Notes: generated from the sequence alone by a model not told the origin. Shown: positions 9,394 to 18,219, counted from the first letter of the stretch. The stretch: DNA of 64,000 bases from SABY01 sp964523795 (GCA_964523795.1 CAZGAO010000014.1:1-64000); one strand, 5' to 3'. Made by a program: numbers and translations.

Positions 9394-9528
9394 ACACACA
9401 AGTATATAACGTGAATATCCTGACAAGAAAAGAAGCTGCAAAATAGCACTTTTTATTTATTCCACCATTTTCTTTTTTAAAAGGCCTGTCTTTTTTTCAC
9501 TCCCCCTCTTACCCTGTTGCAAAAGTTC

Positions 9529-9536
9529 TATTTTTG
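9529..9536 (+). promoter_or_regulatory. Bacteroidota-type -7 box upstream of the EEP-family gene
   Basis: TATTTTTG matches the Bacteroidota -7 consensus TAnnTTTG. Transcription would start near 9542, about 30 nt before the ATG at 9574. No TTTG -33 element is found at the expected spacing. Confidence 0.4.
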
Positions 9537-9573
9537 CACTTAATCCATATCTTTATCACAAATGCCGATAACG

Positions 9574-10452
9574 ATGAAAAAGTACAGCTTAGCAATTTTC
9601 ATTTTTATGCTTTTTGCCATCACCCCGAAAGCTCCGGCTCAGGGCTTGCTCAAAATTGATTACCCCTTGCGCGTGGTAACTTACAACATTCGTTTCGACA
9701 ATCCCGCCGACCGCGAAAACGTGTGGAACAACCGCAAGGAAAGGGTTGCCGACCTCTTGCAATTTCATCAGGCCGACATTTTCTGCCTACAGGAAGCACT
9801 CCTCAACCAAATAGAATATCTCGAAACCGCCTTTCCGGATTTCGACTATTATGGCCTGGGTCGCGATGACGGGAAGCAAAGGGGGGAGTTTTGTCCGATC
9901 TTTTTCAAGAAAAGCCGCTTTAAGGTTCTTGATAGTGGCAGTTTCTGGCTTTCGGAAACCCCCGAAGTGGCAGGAAGCACCGGATGGTTTGCCACCCTGC
10001 CGCGAATTGCGACCTGGGTAAAATTGAGAGACCTCAGTTCAGGCAAAGATTTTTATGTTTTTAACACCCACCTGGATCATGCCAGCCAGGATGCCCGCGA
10101 CAACGGCTCAAGGCTCATCATGGAGCGGATAAACCGCCAATGCGAAAATTTGCCCGTGATACTTACCGGCGATTTCAACGACCGCCCGGGAAGCAAACCG
10201 TACAACAACGTGATTTACAACAGCGGGTCTATCGAAATGTTTGATGCCAACGCCAGAGCCGAGCACAGCCATTACGGCCCGAGCTTTACCTGGGTGGGCT
10301 GGGACTTTATTGGCATTCCCGGCAAAATCATCGATTACATATTTGTGAATAAAAAAGTGCAAGTGAATTTTCATGCTGCCCTTGGCGACAACTGGGACGG
10401 GATCTATCCCTCCGATCATATTCCCGTGCTCATCGAAGCAACACTACCATAA
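9574..10452 (+). CDS. Secreted endonuclease/exonuclease/phosphatase (EEP) family hydrolase
   Basis: The product is 292 aa from ATG 9574 (MKKYSLAIFIFML), with a signal peptide to about residue 23 (APAQ). An ATG at 9562 adds MPIT. All EEP-fold metal and catalytic motifs are present: VVTYNIRFDN, the metal-binding Glu in FCLQEA, the His in FNTHLDH, the Asp/Asn in LTGDFNDRPGS, and the C-terminal Asp-His pair in YPSDHIPV. The family hydrolyses phosphodiesters. Secreted members in Bacteroidota often lie in glycan-use loci, where they are thought to remove phosphate groups. Here the sugar transporter follows at 28 nt and a GH92 mannosidase lies downstream, which suits a glycan phosphodiesterase, but the substrate is inferred. 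Confidence 0.85.
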   Translation: MKKYSLAIFIFMLFAITPKAPAQGLLKIDYPLRVVTYNIRFDNPADRENVWNNRKERVADLLQFHQADIFCLQEALLNQIEYLETAFPDFDYYGLGRDDGKQRGEFCPIFFKKSRFKVLDSGSFWLSETPEVAGSTGWFATLPRIATWVKLRDLSSGKDFYVFNTHLDHASQDARDNGSRLIMERINRQCENLPVILTGDFNDRPGSKPYNNVIYNSGSIEMFDANARAEHSHYGPSFTWVGWDFIGIPGKIIDYIFVNKKVQVNFHAALGDNWDGIYPSDHIPVLIEATLP

Positions 10453-10480
10453 GCTATAAATTTACTAATCAAAAAATTTT

Positions 10481-11689
10481 ATGAATCAAAACAAAACTAC
10501 ACTCAGCGCATTACCCATTTTCCTGGCTTTCCTTTGTATGGGTTTTGGCGATGCCGTGGGGCCGCTGGTAAGCCTGGCCAAGGAAACCTTTCAACTCAGC
10601 AACTTTGTGGCTCAGCTAATCACCTTTAGCGGCTTCATCATGTTTGGTATTTTGTCGATCCCACTGGGCATATTTCAAGATCGCAGGAGCAAAAAATATG
10701 TCCTCCTCCTGGGCTTGTTCGTTGCCTTTGTCGGACTTATGGTTCCAATTTTTAATGGCATGTATGGTCCAAAAGTCGTTTTGGATGCCGATTCAAATTT
10801 GAAGTTTTACATGCTTTTAATCGCAGTATTTCTATTGGGAGCAGGAGCTACCATACTTCAGGTGGCCGGCAACCCTATTATGCGCGATGTGGTACCTGCC
10901 GGAAAATATTCGAGCTACCTCTCCCTGGGTCAGTCAGTAAAAGCCATCGGTTCATCGCTGGGGTTTTTACTGCCGCCTTTTGTTGTGGCTTATTTTGATA
11001 TGGATTGGAGCATCCTTTTCCCGATTTATGCCTTTTTGATTTTGATAACTTTTTTGTGGACACGCTCCACTAAAATCGTCGAGATAAAAGACCCGGAATC
11101 CACACCAGCTTCCTTCAAGAGTTCTATCAAACTTCTGGGCAACGGCTATGTTTTTCTCATGGTTTTTGGAATCTTCCTTTACGTGGGAGCTGAAGTTTCG
11201 ATGAGTTCGCAGGTTCCCATTTTGATGAGAGAAGCCTTTGGTATCAACGAACTTGGCCTTTGGCTTAGTTGGGCACTATTTTTCCTTCCCATCTTTTTGG
11301 GTCGTTTGGTGGGTTCGGCCATCCTTAGGGTAATGGCTGCCAACACCTTTTTGAAATTGACCACCATCCTCGCTGTTTTGGGCATCCTCATGCTTTTGTT
11401 CGGCAACATGACTATTGTTTTTGCCGGCATCATCCTGGTTGGTTTTGGCTTCGCCAATATCTTCCCGCTAATTTTCTCGATAGCCATCGAGCATAATCCC
11501 GCCCGTACCAACGAGCTTTCGGGGCTTATGGTTACGGCCATTGTTGGTGGTGCTTTTATCCCACCGCTTACCGGCCTGGTTTCCGACTATGCCGGCCTGA
11601 TTGCTGGATTTTTGGTACCGATGGTTTGCATCATTTACATCATCGGACTTGCGTTTTTCAATACTAAATTATCCAAAAGCCTGGCTTAG
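10481..11689 (+). CDS. Major facilitator superfamily transporter (sugar MFS, FucP/GluP-like)
   Basis: The 402-aa inner-membrane protein has about 12 transmembrane segments in two six-helix halves. The loop between helices 2 and 3 carries QDRRSKKYVLLLG, a variant of the MFS G-x-x-x-D-R-x-G motif. The stretch GAGATILQVAGNPIMRDVVP is characteristic of the fucose/glucose/galactose group, in which an N-P pair in helix 4 lines the sugar site. It lies 28 nt after the EEP gene and is likely cotranscribed. Substrate is probably a monosaccharide or small glycan symported with H+; mannose or N-acetylglucosamine would fit the neighbouring glycosidases but is not shown by sequence. Confidence 0.85.
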   Translation: MNQNKTTLSALPIFLAFLCMGFGDAVGPLVSLAKETFQLSNFVAQLITFSGFIMFGILSIPLGIFQDRRSKKYVLLLGLFVAFVGLMVPIFNGMYGPKVVLDADSNLKFYMLLIAVFLLGAGATILQVAGNPIMRDVVPAGKYSSYLSLGQSVKAIGSSLGFLLPPFVVAYFDMDWSILFPIYAFLILITFLWTRSTKIVEIKDPESTPASFKSSIKLLGNGYVFLMVFGIFLYVGAEVSMSSQVPILMREAFGINELGLWLSWALFFLPIFLGRLVGSAILRVMAANTFLKLTTILAVLGILMLLFGNMTIVFAGIILVGFGFANIFPLIFSIAIEHNPARTNELSGLMVTAIVGGAFIPPLTGLVSDYAGLIAGFLVPMVCIIYIIGLAFFNTKLSKSLA

Positions 11690-11769
11690 TTTTTAATTTG
11701 AATATTAATAATCATAGAAATGCTACGGAGAGGAATAAGACTTATTCGTGAATTCGTGGCCATCTAAAA

Positions 11770-12243
11770 ATGAAAAAGACCAACGCCGTCCGCATCCTCG
11801 ATCAGCACAAAGTGGATTACCAGCTTATGGAATATGTGGTGGATGAAAACGATCTCTCTGCCGAAACCGTAGCCCAAAAAGTGGGGAAACCGGTAGAGAC
11901 TGTTTTTAAAACCTTGGTCTTACGTGGCGATTCTTCGGGAAATATCGTAGCTATTATTCCGGGCAACGCTGAGGTAGATTTGAAGGCCCTGGCTAAATTG
12001 AGCGGCAACAAAAAGTGCCTGATGATTGCTCAAAAGGAATTGCTGCCCTTAACAGGCTACATCCGTGGTGGCGTTTCTCCGCTGGGGATGAAAAAGAACT
12101 TCCCGACCTTTGTGGATGAGCGCGCATTAAAACACCAGCAAATTAGCATTAGCGCAGGCGTGCGGGGTTTGCAAATTTTGATAAATCCGGCAGCATTGAT
12201 CAAAATTTTAAATATCAAAACAGGAGTAATTTCAGACTATTAA
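11770..12243 (+). CDS. ybaK: Cys-tRNA(Pro) deacylase YbaK/EbsC
   Basis: The 157-aa protein covers a single YbaK/ProX-type editing domain. It hydrolyses mischarged aminoacyl-tRNA, classically Cys-tRNA(Pro), after release from prolyl-tRNA synthetase. Diagnostic stretches are MKKTNAVRILDQ at the N-terminus, VFKTLVLRG (with the catalytic Lys of the family), VAIIPGNAEVDLKALAKL, and GYIRGGVSPLGMKK, the ligand-binding loop. It is cytosolic and of normal length. An imperfect inverted repeat (GAATAAG/CTTATTC) and an ATTCGTGAATTCGTGGCC stretch lie just upstream; the latter resembles scattered repeat debris common in this phylum. Confidence 0.92.
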   Translation: MKKTNAVRILDQHKVDYQLMEYVVDENDLSAETVAQKVGKPVETVFKTLVLRGDSSGNIVAIIPGNAEVDLKALAKLSGNKKCLMIAQKELLPLTGYIRGGVSPLGMKKNFPTFVDERALKHQQISISAGVRGLQILINPAALIKILNIKTGVISDY

Positions 12244-12319
12244 TTGATATTCAGAGTTGACACCAATAGCAAGTACGGCAAATCAACAGAAAAACTGACC
12301 GGAATATAAAATTGAATGT

Positions 12320-12327
12320 TATCTTTG
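12320..12327 (+). promoter_or_regulatory. Possible -7 box for the Abi-like gene
   Basis: TATCTTTG fits TAnnTTTG. The ATG at 12422 is about 95 nt away, a long leader, and no -33 TTTG is seen at the usual spacing. Confidence 0.3.
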
Positions 12328-12421
12328 GAGAGAGGTAATAAAAACAAAAAACCCGGCTTCATCACCAGCATAAATACTGGGAGAGGAATCACCGGGACGA
12401 CAGTGCAAAGATAAGCAAAAA

Positions 12422-13075
12422 ATGGAAAACAAAGCAATAGAACAAATAATTTCCCCCGAGAGACTGGCTCCTTATTTAAAACATCATTCAGGAAACTTTG
12501 AAAAAGCAATTACACATTACAAATCGAATATTGAGATTTCAGAGTCATTTTATCCTTTATTAGCCATTTTAGAAATCGGTCTTAGAAATAGCATTGATTT
12601 TCAATTGAAAAGAAAGTTTAATGATGACAGTTGGTACGATAATCCAGCTTTTATTAAAATAGTATATAGATTTCAAATAGATAGTGTATCAGAAGCAAGA
12701 AGCAGTATCCTACGTGAAAAAAAGATAATCTCACCAGGAAAGATTGTATCTGAGCTTTCATTTGGATTCTGGACTTCATTACTTGATGCAAAGTTTGAAA
12801 AGACACTTTGGAAAAATATCCGGCTCGCTTTCCCAAACTGTCCAAAAAAAATTCGCCAAAGAAAAGCCATGAGTTCAAAATTTAATGGAGTGAGAAAATT
12901 GAGAAATCGAATTTTTCATCATGAATCAGTGACATGGAGTATTCCTGCATTAACGAACTATAGGAATGAAATTGTGGAAGGAATTGATTGGTTAAATAAA
13001 GATTTACTTAATTGGAGCCAGAATATTTTTAGATGCGATGATGTGATTAATAAAAGGAAAAATACAATTAATTAA
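12422..13075 (+). CDS. Abi-family protein with HEPN-type RNase motif
   Basis: The 217-aa protein is all-helical by composition and matches the Abi_2/AbiD-AbiF type. The start ISPERLAPYLKHHSGNFEKAI resembles the family N-terminus. The middle contains YPLLAILEIGLRNSI, and residues 159-168 read LRNRIFHHES, with R161-N162 and H166-H167 forming the R-x4-6-H signature of HEPN ribonucleases. Relatives were first found as abortive-infection phage-defence proteins and act as RNases that stop growth. The gene is clearly more AT-rich than ybaK and the downstream asparaginase gene, suggesting transfer. No partner antitoxin gene is adjacent, so it may act alone. Confidence 0.72.
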   Translation: MENKAIEQIISPERLAPYLKHHSGNFEKAITHYKSNIEISESFYPLLAILEIGLRNSIDFQLKRKFNDDSWYDNPAFIKIVYRFQIDSVSEARSSILREKKIISPGKIVSELSFGFWTSLLDAKFEKTLWKNIRLAFPNCPKKIRQRKAMSSKFNGVRKLRNRIFHHESVTWSIPALTNYRNEIVEGIDWLNKDLLNWSQNIFRCDDVINKRKNTIN

Positions 13076-13217
13076 ACCATAGGTGTCAAAAGCAAATCAT
13101 TGTTCACAGCCGGTTTGCAGTCATCTTGAAAAATGATTAGTAATGAATACATATAAATCACCAAGATATTTCCCGCAAGTGAGTGGCAGCAAGCCGTATT
13201 TGCCAAAAACTAAATTG

Positions 13218-14210
13218 ATGGTCAACCGACGAAACTTTATCAAAAAAACCGCACTCACCGCCTCGGGGCTAATGGTAGGAAACGCAATCTTCAAACAGTC
13301 GTTCGCCGCACTTCCTCAGGATAATAATGGCAAGGCTGGTCTGCCCATCGTAATTTCCACCTGGCAGCATGGCCTGGCAGCCAATGTTGCAGCCATGCAG
13401 ATTTTGCAAAACGGCGGGCGTGCCCTGGATGCTGTGGAGGCCGGAGTAAAAGTTACAGAGGCCGACCCCGAAAATCAAAGCGTGGGGCTTGGCGGCCTGC
13501 CCGACCGCGAAGGAGTTGTAACTCTGGATGCCTGCATCATCGACGAAAATGGAAATTGCGGCTCGGTGGCCTTTTTGCAAAATATTGTCCATCCCATTTC
13601 GGTGGCTCGTCTGGTGATGGAAAAAACCCCCCACGTGATGCTGGTAGGCGAAGGTGCCCTGCAGTTTGCCCTCGACAATGGTTTTGAAAAAGAAAACCTG
13701 CTCACCGATGAGGCCAGGAAGAAATGGGAAAAATGGCTTATAAACAGCGAATACAAGCCCGTTCCCAATATCGAGAATCACGATACCATCGGCATGGTAG
13801 CCATCGACAGCCGGGGCGATATGGCCGGAGCCTGTACCACCAGCGGCATGGCTTTTAAAATGCACGGGCGTGTGGGCGATTCACCCATTATTGGTGCAGG
13901 GCTTTTTGTGGATAACGAGGTAGGCGGAGCTGCTGCCACCGGAAACGGCGAGTTGGTGATGCGCACCCTGGGTAGCTTTCTGGTGGTGGAGCTGATGCGT
14001 AACGGCCTTAGCCCGCAGGCCGCCTGCGAAGAAGCGGTGCGAAGAATTGTGAAGGGCAATATTAATCTCGACAACCAGCAGGTGGGCTACATCGCCATTA
14101 ACAAAAAAGGCGAAACCGGTGCCTGGTGCCTGCGCCCGGGATTTAATTATGCAGTGTTTAAAGATAGCGAAAATACGCTGACGGATGCGGGAAGCGCGAT
14201 GAGGGAGTGA
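13218..14210 (+). CDS. N(4)-(beta-N-acetylglucosaminyl)-L-asparaginase (Ntn hydrolase)
   Basis: The start at ATG 13218 (MVNRRNFIKKTALTASGLMV) gives a Tat signal with RRxF at the N-terminus; ATG 13143 would bury it behind 25 residues, so 13218 is preferred (330 aa). The precursor cleaves itself before Thr190 in NHDTIGMVAID, which becomes the N-terminal nucleophile. Other family stretches are GGRALDAVEAGVKVTEADP, SVGLGGLPDREG, and the binding loop GRVGDSPIIGAGLFVDNEVGG. Glycosylasparaginases split the GlcNAc-Asn bond left after glycoprotein digestion. The next gene encodes a GH92 alpha-mannosidase, consistent with stepwise N-glycan breakdown outside the cytoplasm. Confidence 0.9.
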   Translation: MVNRRNFIKKTALTASGLMVGNAIFKQSFAALPQDNNGKAGLPIVISTWQHGLAANVAAMQILQNGGRALDAVEAGVKVTEADPENQSVGLGGLPDREGVVTLDACIIDENGNCGSVAFLQNIVHPISVARLVMEKTPHVMLVGEGALQFALDNGFEKENLLTDEARKKWEKWLINSEYKPVPNIENHDTIGMVAIDSRGDMAGACTTSGMAFKMHGRVGDSPIIGAGLFVDNEVGGAAATGNGELVMRTLGSFLVVELMRNGLSPQAACEEAVRRIVKGNINLDNQQVGYIAINKKGETGAWCLRPGFNYAVFKDSENTLTDAGSAMRE

Positions 14211-14253
14211 TGGTAATTAGTTAATTGTTATTCGTTAATGGTTTTGGGCATTT

Positions 14254-14442
14254 AGAGACGCACGGACGTGCGTCTGGAAATATAGAGACGGACGTGCGTC
14301 TGGAAATATAGAGACGGACGTGCGTCTGGAAATATAGAGACGGACGTGCGTCTGGAAATGGAGAAACGCACAGCCTGCCCCGAATTATCGGGGGACGTGC
14401 GTCTGGAAATATAGAGACGCAATGACGTGCGTCTGGAAATTA
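14254..14442 (+). repeat. Six-unit tandem array of hairpin-forming repeats upstream of GH92
   Basis: Units begin at about 14254, 14284, 14310, 14336, 14362 and 14413, and each ends in GTGCGTCTGGAAAT. Unit 1 contains a perfect palindrome, AGACGCACG-GA-CGTGCGTCT. Units 2-4 are 26 bp, nearly identical, and lack GCAC from the left arm. Unit 5 is lengthened by a 22-nt inserted palindrome. Unit 6 has AGACGCAATGACGTGCGTCT. The core is similar to GACGCACG-type REP-like palindromes widespread in Bacteroidota. There are no unique spacers, so it is not a CRISPR. It ends 46 nt before the GH92 start and would lie in or near that mRNA leader. Confidence 0.85.
14372..14393. repeat. Mini-palindrome inserted at the centre of repeat unit 5
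   Basis: Compared with unit 1, unit 5 reads CGCAC, then 22 extra bases (14372-14393), then GACGTGCGTCT. The extra segment starts AGCCTGCC and contains CCCCGA-ATTA-TCGGGG (14378-14393). It thus sits at the tip of the host hairpin. A second case occurs at 50853-50875. Confidence 0.65.
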
Positions 14443-14488
14443 ATTTTTGGGATAATTTTAAAACAAAAAAACACGAAACAATATATCA

Positions 14489-17449
14489 ATGAAAAACATC
14501 AGCATCATCCTAATTATTCTGGCAGCGCAGTTTCTGATAAGCTGCACCGGGAAAAATGATAAGTATTCGCGTTATGTCGATCCCCTGATTGGCACCGATG
14601 CCCACGGCCATGTGTATCCGGGAGCAGCCACGCCTTTTGGCATGGTGCAGCTAAGTCCCGACACGCGCAAGGATAGCTGGGACGGCTGCTCGGGCTATCA
14701 TTATTCCGACAGTACCATCATGGGCTTCAGCCACACCCACCTGAGCGGAACCGGCGTGGGCGATTATGGCGACATCCGTTTTATGCCTACCACCGGAGAG
14801 GTGCAGCTTGTGCTAGGCACCGAGGCTAATCCGGAAACGGGCTACCGCTCGCGATTCAGCCACCAAAACGAAAGTGCTGCGGCGGGTTATTACCAGGTTT
14901 TGCTTTCGGATTACAATATCAAGGTGGAGCTTACCGCCACCCCGCGAGCCGGCCTGCATAAATATACCTTTCCCGAAACCGACCAGGCCAATATTATTGT
15001 TGACCTTAGCGAAGGCGTTACCAGCGATGAAATACTGGGTCTGTGGTGCGAAATAGTGAGCGACAATGAAATACAGGGCTTGCGTCAAACCGATGGCTGG
15101 GCCGATAATCAGTATGTATTTTTTAATGCCAAGTTCTCGAAGCCTTTTAAAAGATATGGCTTTGAGGTAGATGGCCAGGAAAAACTGCTCTCGGTAAAGG
15201 TGGAAGGACAAAGCCTGAAAACCTGGCTTTCGTTTGATACTGAAGCTGACGAAGAAGTGCTGGTGAAAGTGGGTATTTCGGCGGTGAGTGCCCAAAATGC
15301 AAAGCTGAATAGGGAAGAGGAAATCCCGGGATGGAATTTTAACAAGATAAAAAGAAAGGCCAACAAGCTGTGGAACGATGAGCTGGGCAAAATCGAAGTG
15401 GTGGACAGTAATAAAGATGAGCAAAAAACCATTTTTTATACCGCACTTTATCATGCCATGCTCAATCCCAACTTGTACAGCGATGTTAATGGCGAATATC
15501 GCGGCCACGACAATAAAATACACCAGGCCAAGGGCTACGATTATTATACGGTATTTTCGCTTTGGGATACCTACCGTGCGGCGCACCCGCTGCTCACCAT
15601 CATCGACCAAAAGCGCAGCAATGATTTTATCAAAACCATGCTCAGGCAATACCAGCAGGGCGGTTTGCTTCCGGTGTGGGAGCTGGCTGCCAACGAAACC
15701 AATTGCATGATAGGCTACCATGCTGTGCCCGTTATCGCCGATGCCTACATGAAAGGAATCAAAGATTACGATACGGCACTTGCCCTGGAAGCCTGCATCG
15801 AAAGTGCCATGCAGGATCATTTTGGTTTGGAATGGTACAAAGAGAAGGGCTACATCCCCTCGGATAAAGAATCGGAATCGGTTTCGAAAACCCTCGAATA
15901 TGCTTACGATGACTGGTGCATAGCGCAGATGGCGCAGGCGATGGGCAAGGAAGACGAGTATCAAACCTTTGTCGAACGCGCCCAGAACTACAAAAATGTT
16001 TTCGACCCCGAGACCAAATTTATGCGTGCCAAGCTCAACGAGAGCTGGTTTAGCCCCTTCGACCCCTGGGAAGTAAACTTCAACTTCACCGAGGCCAATG
16101 CCTGGCAATACGGCTACTATGTTCCTCAGGACGTTTCGGGACTGATGCAATTGATGGGCGGAGCCGACAGTCTTGCACAGCGGCTCGACATGCTGTTTTC
16201 GGCTCGCGAAAAAACCTCGGGAAGAAACCAATCGGACATCACCGGACTTATCGGGCAATATGCCCACGGCAACGAGCCCAGCCATCACACGGCCTATCTC
16301 TACAATTATTGCGGACAGCCCTGGAAAGCTCAGGAGCTTAGCCGCCAGGTGATGCAGGAACTTTATACCGCTGCCCCCGACGGGCTGTGTGGAAACGAAG
16401 ACTGCGGGCAGATGTCGGCATGGTACGTCATGAGTGCCCTGGGATTCTATCCCGTTACCCCGGCCTCGAACATCTATGCCATCGGCAGCCCGATTTTTAA
16501 CAAGGTAATCGTCCATCTCGAAAACGGAAAGGAAATGACCATCGAAGCTGAAAATCAATCGCCGGATCATCATTATATCCAAACGGCATCGTACAACGGA
16601 AAGCTGTGGCCAAAGTCGTTTTTAACCCACGACCAAATAAAAAACGGCGGCTATCTGAAATTTGTAATGGGAAAATCGCCCAACAAAAACTGGGGAACAG
16701 GCGATGGTGAACTTCCAGTTTCGGAAATCACGGATCATCCAATCACCCCGGTGCCCTTTGTCGCCTCGGGCAACAAAGTATTTTTCGACCAGCAGGAAAT
16801 CATCCTTAAATGTATCGACCCGGAGGCAGTCATTGTTTACACCAGCGATTCTGTAAGCGATACGCTGAAGTATTCCGATGCGCCATACCTTATCGATAAG
16901 GATACAAAATTGTGGGCAAAAGCCCAAAATCCTGGCAAAAAGGAAAGCTATCCCATTGATGCAAGTTTTCTGAAAATAGAAGCGGGACGCTCGGTAAGTG
17001 TTAAGTATCCTTATGCCAACCAGTACAATGCCGGCGGCGATCTGGCTTTGATTGACTATCAGCGGGGCGGCAACGATTTCAGAACCGGTGCCTGGCAGGG
17101 CTACCAGGAGAACGACCTGGAAGCGGTAATCGATTTGGGCAAGGCAAAAACCATTCGCGAACTAAGCACCGGATTTTTCCAGGACATCAATGCCTGGATT
17201 TTTATGCCCGAATATGTGGAGTATTCCTACTCAACGGATGGGAAGACTTTTAGAAAGCTGGGTATGGTAAAAAGTCCGGTAGCCGAAAACGAATGGGGTG
17301 CCCACATCCACGATTTCCGTTTATTGTTCAGTCCGGTAAATGCCCGCTACATAAAAGTGTTGGGCAAAAACAAAGGGATATGCCCCGACTGGCACAAGGG
17401 GGCCGGCAATGCCTGCTGGATTTTCGCCGATGAGGTGGTGATTAAGTAG
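14489..17449 (+). CDS. GH92 alpha-mannosidase lipoprotein with C-terminal F5/8-type domain
   Basis: The 986-aa protein begins with a lipoprotein signal (MKNISIILIILAAQFLISC, Cys at about 19). The GH92 N-terminal domain follows (YVDPLIGTDAHGHVYPGAAT, PFGMVQLSPDT), then the catalytic (alpha/alpha)6 domain with the conserved Glu at about 398 (VWELAANETNCMIGYH) and the acidic pair at about 635 in GNEDCGQMSAWYVMSALGFY. GH92 enzymes are Ca2+-dependent exo-alpha-mannosidases that trim N-glycans or yeast mannan. About 230 extra C-terminal residues comprise a chitobiase-C-like segment (YTSDSVSDTLKYSDAPYLID) and a discoidin/CBM32-like module, making it longer than usual GH92 proteins. The hairpin array lies in its upstream region. 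Confidence 0.93.
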   Translation: MKNISIILIILAAQFLISCTGKNDKYSRYVDPLIGTDAHGHVYPGAATPFGMVQLSPDTRKDSWDGCSGYHYSDSTIMGFSHTHLSGTGVGDYGDIRFMPTTGEVQLVLGTEANPETGYRSRFSHQNESAAAGYYQVLLSDYNIKVELTATPRAGLHKYTFPETDQANIIVDLSEGVTSDEILGLWCEIVSDNEIQGLRQTDGWADNQYVFFNAKFSKPFKRYGFEVDGQEKLLSVKVEGQSLKTWLSFDTEADEEVLVKVGISAVSAQNAKLNREEEIPGWNFNKIKRKANKLWNDELGKIEVVDSNKDEQKTIFYTALYHAMLNPNLYSDVNGEYRGHDNKIHQAKGYDYYTVFSLWDTYRAAHPLLTIIDQKRSNDFIKTMLRQYQQGGLLPVWELAANETNCMIGYHAVPVIADAYMKGIKDYDTALALEACIESAMQDHFGLEWYKEKGYIPSDKESESVSKTLEYAYDDWCIAQMAQAMGKEDEYQTFVERAQNYKNVFDPETKFMRAKLNESWFSPFDPWEVNFNFTEANAWQYGYYVPQDVSGLMQLMGGADSLAQRLDMLFSAREKTSGRNQSDITGLIGQYAHGNEPSHHTAYLYNYCGQPWKAQELSRQVMQELYTAAPDGLCGNEDCGQMSAWYVMSALGFYPVTPASNIYAIGSPIFNKVIVHLENGKEMTIEAENQSPDHHYIQTASYNGKLWPKSFLTHDQIKNGGYLKFVMGKSPNKNWGTGDGELPVSEITDHPITPVPFVASGNKVFFDQQEIILKCIDPEAVIVYTSDSVSDTLKYSDAPYLIDKDTKLWAKAQNPGKKESYPIDASFLKIEAGRSVSVKYPYANQYNAGGDLALIDYQRGGNDFRTGAWQGYQENDLEAVIDLGKAKTIRELSTGFFQDINAWIFMPEYVEYSYSTDGKTFRKLGMVKSPVAENEWGAHIHDFRLLFSPVNARYIKVLGKNKGICPDWHKGAGNACWIFADEVVIK

Positions 17450-17460
17450 GGGGTTTTTCG

Positions 17461-17491
17461 GTCAGGGCTTCACTTGGAGTGAAACCCTGAC
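17461..17491. terminator. Strong hairpin between convergent GH92 and anti-sigma-like genes
   Basis: GTCAGGG-c-TTCACT-tgg-AGTGAA-a-CCCTGAC gives a 13-bp stem with one mismatch and a 3-nt loop, 11 nt after the GH92 stop and 25 nt beyond the stop of the minus-strand gene. A further half copy, CCCTGAC, follows at about 17508. No U-tract is adjacent, so termination is inferred from position and stem strength. Confidence 0.5.
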
Positions 17492-17516
17492 TATCCGCAA
17501 AGCCAAGCCCTGACTT

Positions 17517-18206
17517 CTATCGGCAATAATTTCCCATCTCAATATCGCTTACAGGCTGTAAATAAAACAAGGTGTTTTCTTCTAACTGCTCGATACGAAA
17601 CAAGTGCTTGTTTCGGCACAAATAATACACGCGATCTCCTTCGCCTTCGAGCGTATAAAAAAGGTTTATTGTGTCGGTGGATTGCTGAAACAAATACAAA
17701 ACTTCTTCATTGAAAAAGTATTGGTCGTGCATGTTGCGATAATCTTTGTTTCCGATAAAAGACACCTGTAACTCAGCATAAGAACTATGCCCGGCATTTT
17801 CGGGTGATTTGAGGCTGACATCAGAAATATTTGGAATAGACAAAGTAGTGATTCCTCCGGCATCGGCAATATAATTTTCCAGTTTGTGGCTTTCACTCAA
17901 TGGGTTGCCAAGCAGGAAAAACAGCAATACCAGGGCTGCAGCCGAAATCGAAATTATGCTGTACAGATAAATCTGCTTCGTTCTTCTTTTTTTATTGACG
18001 TGATGAGCATGGATATTATCAAACGTGGCTTTAAATTCGGCACTAACGAGCCGTTCAGCGGCTACTTTTAAATTTTCTCTAAATTGTACTTCTTCCGAAA
18101 ATTCGTAGTTGCCAGCGTTTTTCTTGTTAAAAATAATCTCCTCTTCCTTAGTCAGCTCGCCTGACAGGTATTTTTCGATGAGTTCGATGTCGTTTTCGTG
18201 TATCAT
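17517..18206 (-). CDS. Single-pass membrane protein, probable anti-sigma factor
   Basis: The 229-aa protein starts with MIHENDIELIEKYLSGELTKEEEIIF, the helix pattern seen at the cytoplasmic N-terminus of Bacteroidota anti-sigma proteins, without the zinc His-Cys-Cys residues. A single transmembrane segment (about 79-101, YLYSIISISAAALVLLFFLL) is followed by about 125 periplasmic residues of unknown fold. It starts 13 nt after the sigma-factor stop on the same strand, the classic sigma/anti-sigma order. The periplasmic part is not the FecR type. Function as an inhibitor is inferred from order and topology; a signal-sensing or protease-cleaved role would be natural. Confidence 0.6.
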   Translation of the reverse strand: MIHENDIELIEKYLSGELTKEEEIIFNKKNAGNYEFSEEVQFRENLKVAAERLVSAEFKATFDNIHAHHVNKKRRTKQIYLYSIISISAAALVLLFFLLGNPLSESHKLENYIADAGGITTLSIPNISDVSLKSPENAGHSSYAELQVSFIGNKDYRNMHDQYFFNEEVLYLFQQSTDTINLFYTLEGEGDRVYYLCRNKHLFRIEQLEENTLFYLQPVSDIEMGNYCR

Positions 18207-18219
18207 TTTATTAAAGTTT

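Noticed and set aside
14254..14442. Possible CRISPR array
   Set aside because: Units are directly abutting with no unique spacers, and no cas genes are present.
14813..16582. 589-codon open frame antisense to the GH92 gene
   Set aside because: It is a mirror of a GC-richer coding strand, has no domain pattern, and lies wholly inside a gene whose motifs are unmistakable.
17461..17520. Possible small RNA from the strong hairpin
   Set aside because: It lies between two convergent stops and has no promoter-like sequence; terminator is the simpler reading.
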